From positions 108,538 to 172,537 of the forward strand of contig JAUXUQ010000019.1 of NCBI GenBank assembly GCA_030680605.1: a stretch of DNA of 64,000 bases. Reading direction: 5' to 3'. The notes beneath the pieces are model-generated. The model saw only the letters and a program-made list of their open reading frames with translations. It did not search any database and was not told the DNA's origin. Positions 62,938-64,000 of the stretch are shown here, in pieces (positions within the stretch are counted from its first letter, which is position 1; each line of letters starts with the position of its first letter). The translations under genes and the position numbers were made by a program. This DNA is from Gammaproteobacteria bacterium. Lineage in GTDB: Bacteria > Pseudomonadota > Gammaproteobacteria > SURF-13.

Positions 62938-63570
62938 ATGAACATAAACAGACGCAAGCGTATTCTCTGCCGGACACTCCAGGCCCTGGTGTCCGTCATG
63001 CTGCTCGCCGGCTGTGCGGGATTGCCGGCACCGCAGGTGGAAAGCCCGAGTATCTATGTGCTCGACGCACAACCGGCCATCAAGGCAGCGCAAGCAAAGC
63101 GCGACTTGGTGTTGGCAGTCAGTCTGCCGCGTGCGCGCCCCGGTTTTGATACCCACCAGATGGCCTACGTGCGGCAGCCCCACGCACTGGACTACTTTGC
63201 GGCAAACCGATGGGCGGATACTCCAGAACGCATGCTGGGACCGCTGCTGGCGCAGGCGTTGGAGCAAACGGGGAGCTTTCGCGCCGTGGTGCAAACGCCG
63301 GGCGTGGTGCCCGCCGACGTCAGGCTCGATACAGAGTTGATCCGCCTGCAGCACGATTTCGGCACCCGGCCCAGCCGGATACAACTCACGCTGCGCGCGC
63401 AACTGATCGACGTGCGCAGCAAACGGGTGCTGGCCGTGAAGCTGTTCGATGAGACTGAAAACGCCGCCAGCGAAGATGCCTACGGCGGCGTCACCGCCGC
63501 GAACCGGGCACTGCAACGCGTGCTGGAGCAGGTGGCCGATTTTTGTATTGACGCGTCAGCCAGCCAGTAG
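62938..63570 (+). CDS. ABC-type transport auxiliary lipoprotein (PqiC/YmbA-like)
   Basis: The 210-residue precursor has a basic N-terminus, a hydrophobic stretch and lipobox LLAGC, so it should be a lipoprotein. The body matches the auxiliary lipoprotein family found with MCE operons (YVLDAQPA, the YVRQPHALDYFAANRWADTP segment, and later LRAQLIDVRSKRVLAVKLFD). It probably docks the MCE tunnel at the outer membrane. It lies 31 bases after mlaD and ends the operon. Confidence 0.88.
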   Translation: MNINRRKRILCRTLQALVSVMLLAGCAGLPAPQVESPSIYVLDAQPAIKAAQAKRDLVLAVSLPRARPGFDTHQMAYVRQPHALDYFAANRWADTPERMLGPLLAQALEQTGSFRAVVQTPGVVPADVRLDTELIRLQHDFGTRPSRIQLTLRAQLIDVRSKRVLAVKLFDETENAASEDAYGGVTAANRALQRVLEQVADFCIDASASQ

Positions 63571-63655
63571 TTCTTGCTCAATGGCTGATGTGGTTGGTGC
63601 GTAAAATATTCGGCTAAAGGGGACGCTACCCATATTTATCACTATGTTTGGAGTT

Positions 63656-64000
63656 TCAAGCAAGCTTTTTCACGCCCGCTTTCTTTGCCGCCTTCTGCAA
63701 GTCTTCGTCGAGCGTGGCCAGCGCTATGCCCAGCCTTAAGGCCAGTTCGAGGTAGGAGGCATCGTACGCAGACAGTTTGTAGCGCCGCGCCAGTTGCAGG
63801 GTATCAGACAGCGCGTGCTGGAATGTGGCCGCGTCCACTTCAATATCCACGCCCTCCAGCATCTCAAGAAACGCCCCGCTCCGCGCTTCTGTCACAAGGT
63901 CTTTCGCTTCCGCTCTGGCAATGACGTTTGCCACTTCCAGCCCCCATGTCACGGGTACGAGGGCGTTGGTCTTTTTCATCGCATCAAGCACTTTGCCGGC
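63656..64000 (-). CDS. PIN-domain ribonuclease, VapC-like toxin (N-terminus outside window)
   Basis: The visible 115 codons match the C-terminal two thirds of a PIN domain: WGLEVANVIARAE (acidic Glu), YDASYLELALRLG and LATLDEDL, which carry three of the four metal-binding acidic residues. The frame stays open to the window edge, so the usual N-terminal Asp lies outside. VapC toxins cut RNA and are blocked by a VapB antitoxin encoded upstream, which here would also be beyond the window. Confidence 0.8.
   Translation of the reverse strand, partial: AGKVLDAMKKTNALVPVTWGLEVANVIARAEAKDLVTEARSGAFLEMLEGVDIEVDAATFQHALSDTLQLARRYKLSAYDASYLELALRLGIALATLDEDLQKAAKKAGVKKLA

Noticed and set aside
63656..64000. 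A complete toxin-antitoxin pair
   Set aside because: The PIN gene is cut by the window edge and the antitoxin, if any, lies outside, so only the partial PIN gene is reported.

Overview
This window is chromosomal DNA from a gammaproteobacterium of moderately high G+C. The evidence is gene order: hemE-gltDB, aroBK-pilQPONM, a divergent ponA/mrcA, priA-argS-SPOR and thrB-DUF2782-polA are linkages typical of Gammaproteobacteria, including pseudomonads. Two features fit a Chromatiales-like lineage better than Pseudomonas: System II cytochrome c maturation (ResB/CcsB), and a dNTPase beside aroB. The lineage call is an inference. I found no rRNA, tRNA, CRISPR array, intact transposon or prophage.

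Layout. 0-2.8 kb: the 3' part of epmB, then a FimX-like REC-PAS-GGDEF-EAL protein in which the REC, GGDEF and EAL signature residues are all lost. 2.8-22.8 kb: a long run of minus-strand housekeeping genes. These are a DUF1015 protein, htpX (with a near-consensus heat-shock promoter), parC, hemE, gltD, gltB, a dNTP triphosphohydrolase, aroB, aroK and the type IV pilus set pilQPONM. 23.1-31 kb, plus strand: class A penicillin-binding protein, an unidentified 204-aa protein, priA (preceded by an AT-rich stretch and DnaA-box-like sites), argS and a SPOR protein. 31.1-32.7 kb: a membrane GGDEF-EAL protein. 32.7-37.3 kb, minus strand: thrB, DUF2782, a LOG-family protein and a visibly more AT-rich pair for lipid A modification (PAP2 phosphatase and EptA).

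37.3-43.5 kb: polA, whose proofreading site is mutated, then a repeat-containing intergenic region with a candidate structured RNA, then resB-ccsB. 43.5-50.6 kb: a cyclic-nucleotide-binding protein, a lone AlsS-type acetolactate synthase, a diguanylate cyclase, a probably leaderless His-rich secreted protein, a DUF2231 membrane protein with a His/Met-rich tail, and a RhlE-type helicase. 50.6-53.6 kb: gamma-glutamyltransferase convergent with a DAACS-family transporter. 53.7-59.8 kb is a copper-resistance island: two different P1B copper ATPases, a 46-aa DUF2933-like protein, an AhpD-like protein and a stretch made of three broken gene fragments. 60.1-63.6 kb: a Mla-type lipid-transport operon (STAS-MlaE, MlaF, MlaD, auxiliary lipoprotein). 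The window ends inside a PIN-domain gene.

Themes. Type IV pili (pilMNOPQ plus the FimX-like protein), c-di-GMP signalling (three GGDEF proteins), envelope assembly and modification (PBP1A, SPOR, EptA, PAP2, Mla), and metal handling (copper island plus His/Met-rich small proteins) dominate the accessory content. The observations I would check first are the proofreading-dead polA, the candidate RNA downstream of it, the DnaA-box cluster upstream of priA, the repeat found at two sites just after stop codons, and the gene-scar region at 56.8-57.26 kb. I did not recognise one clearly novel multi-gene system.
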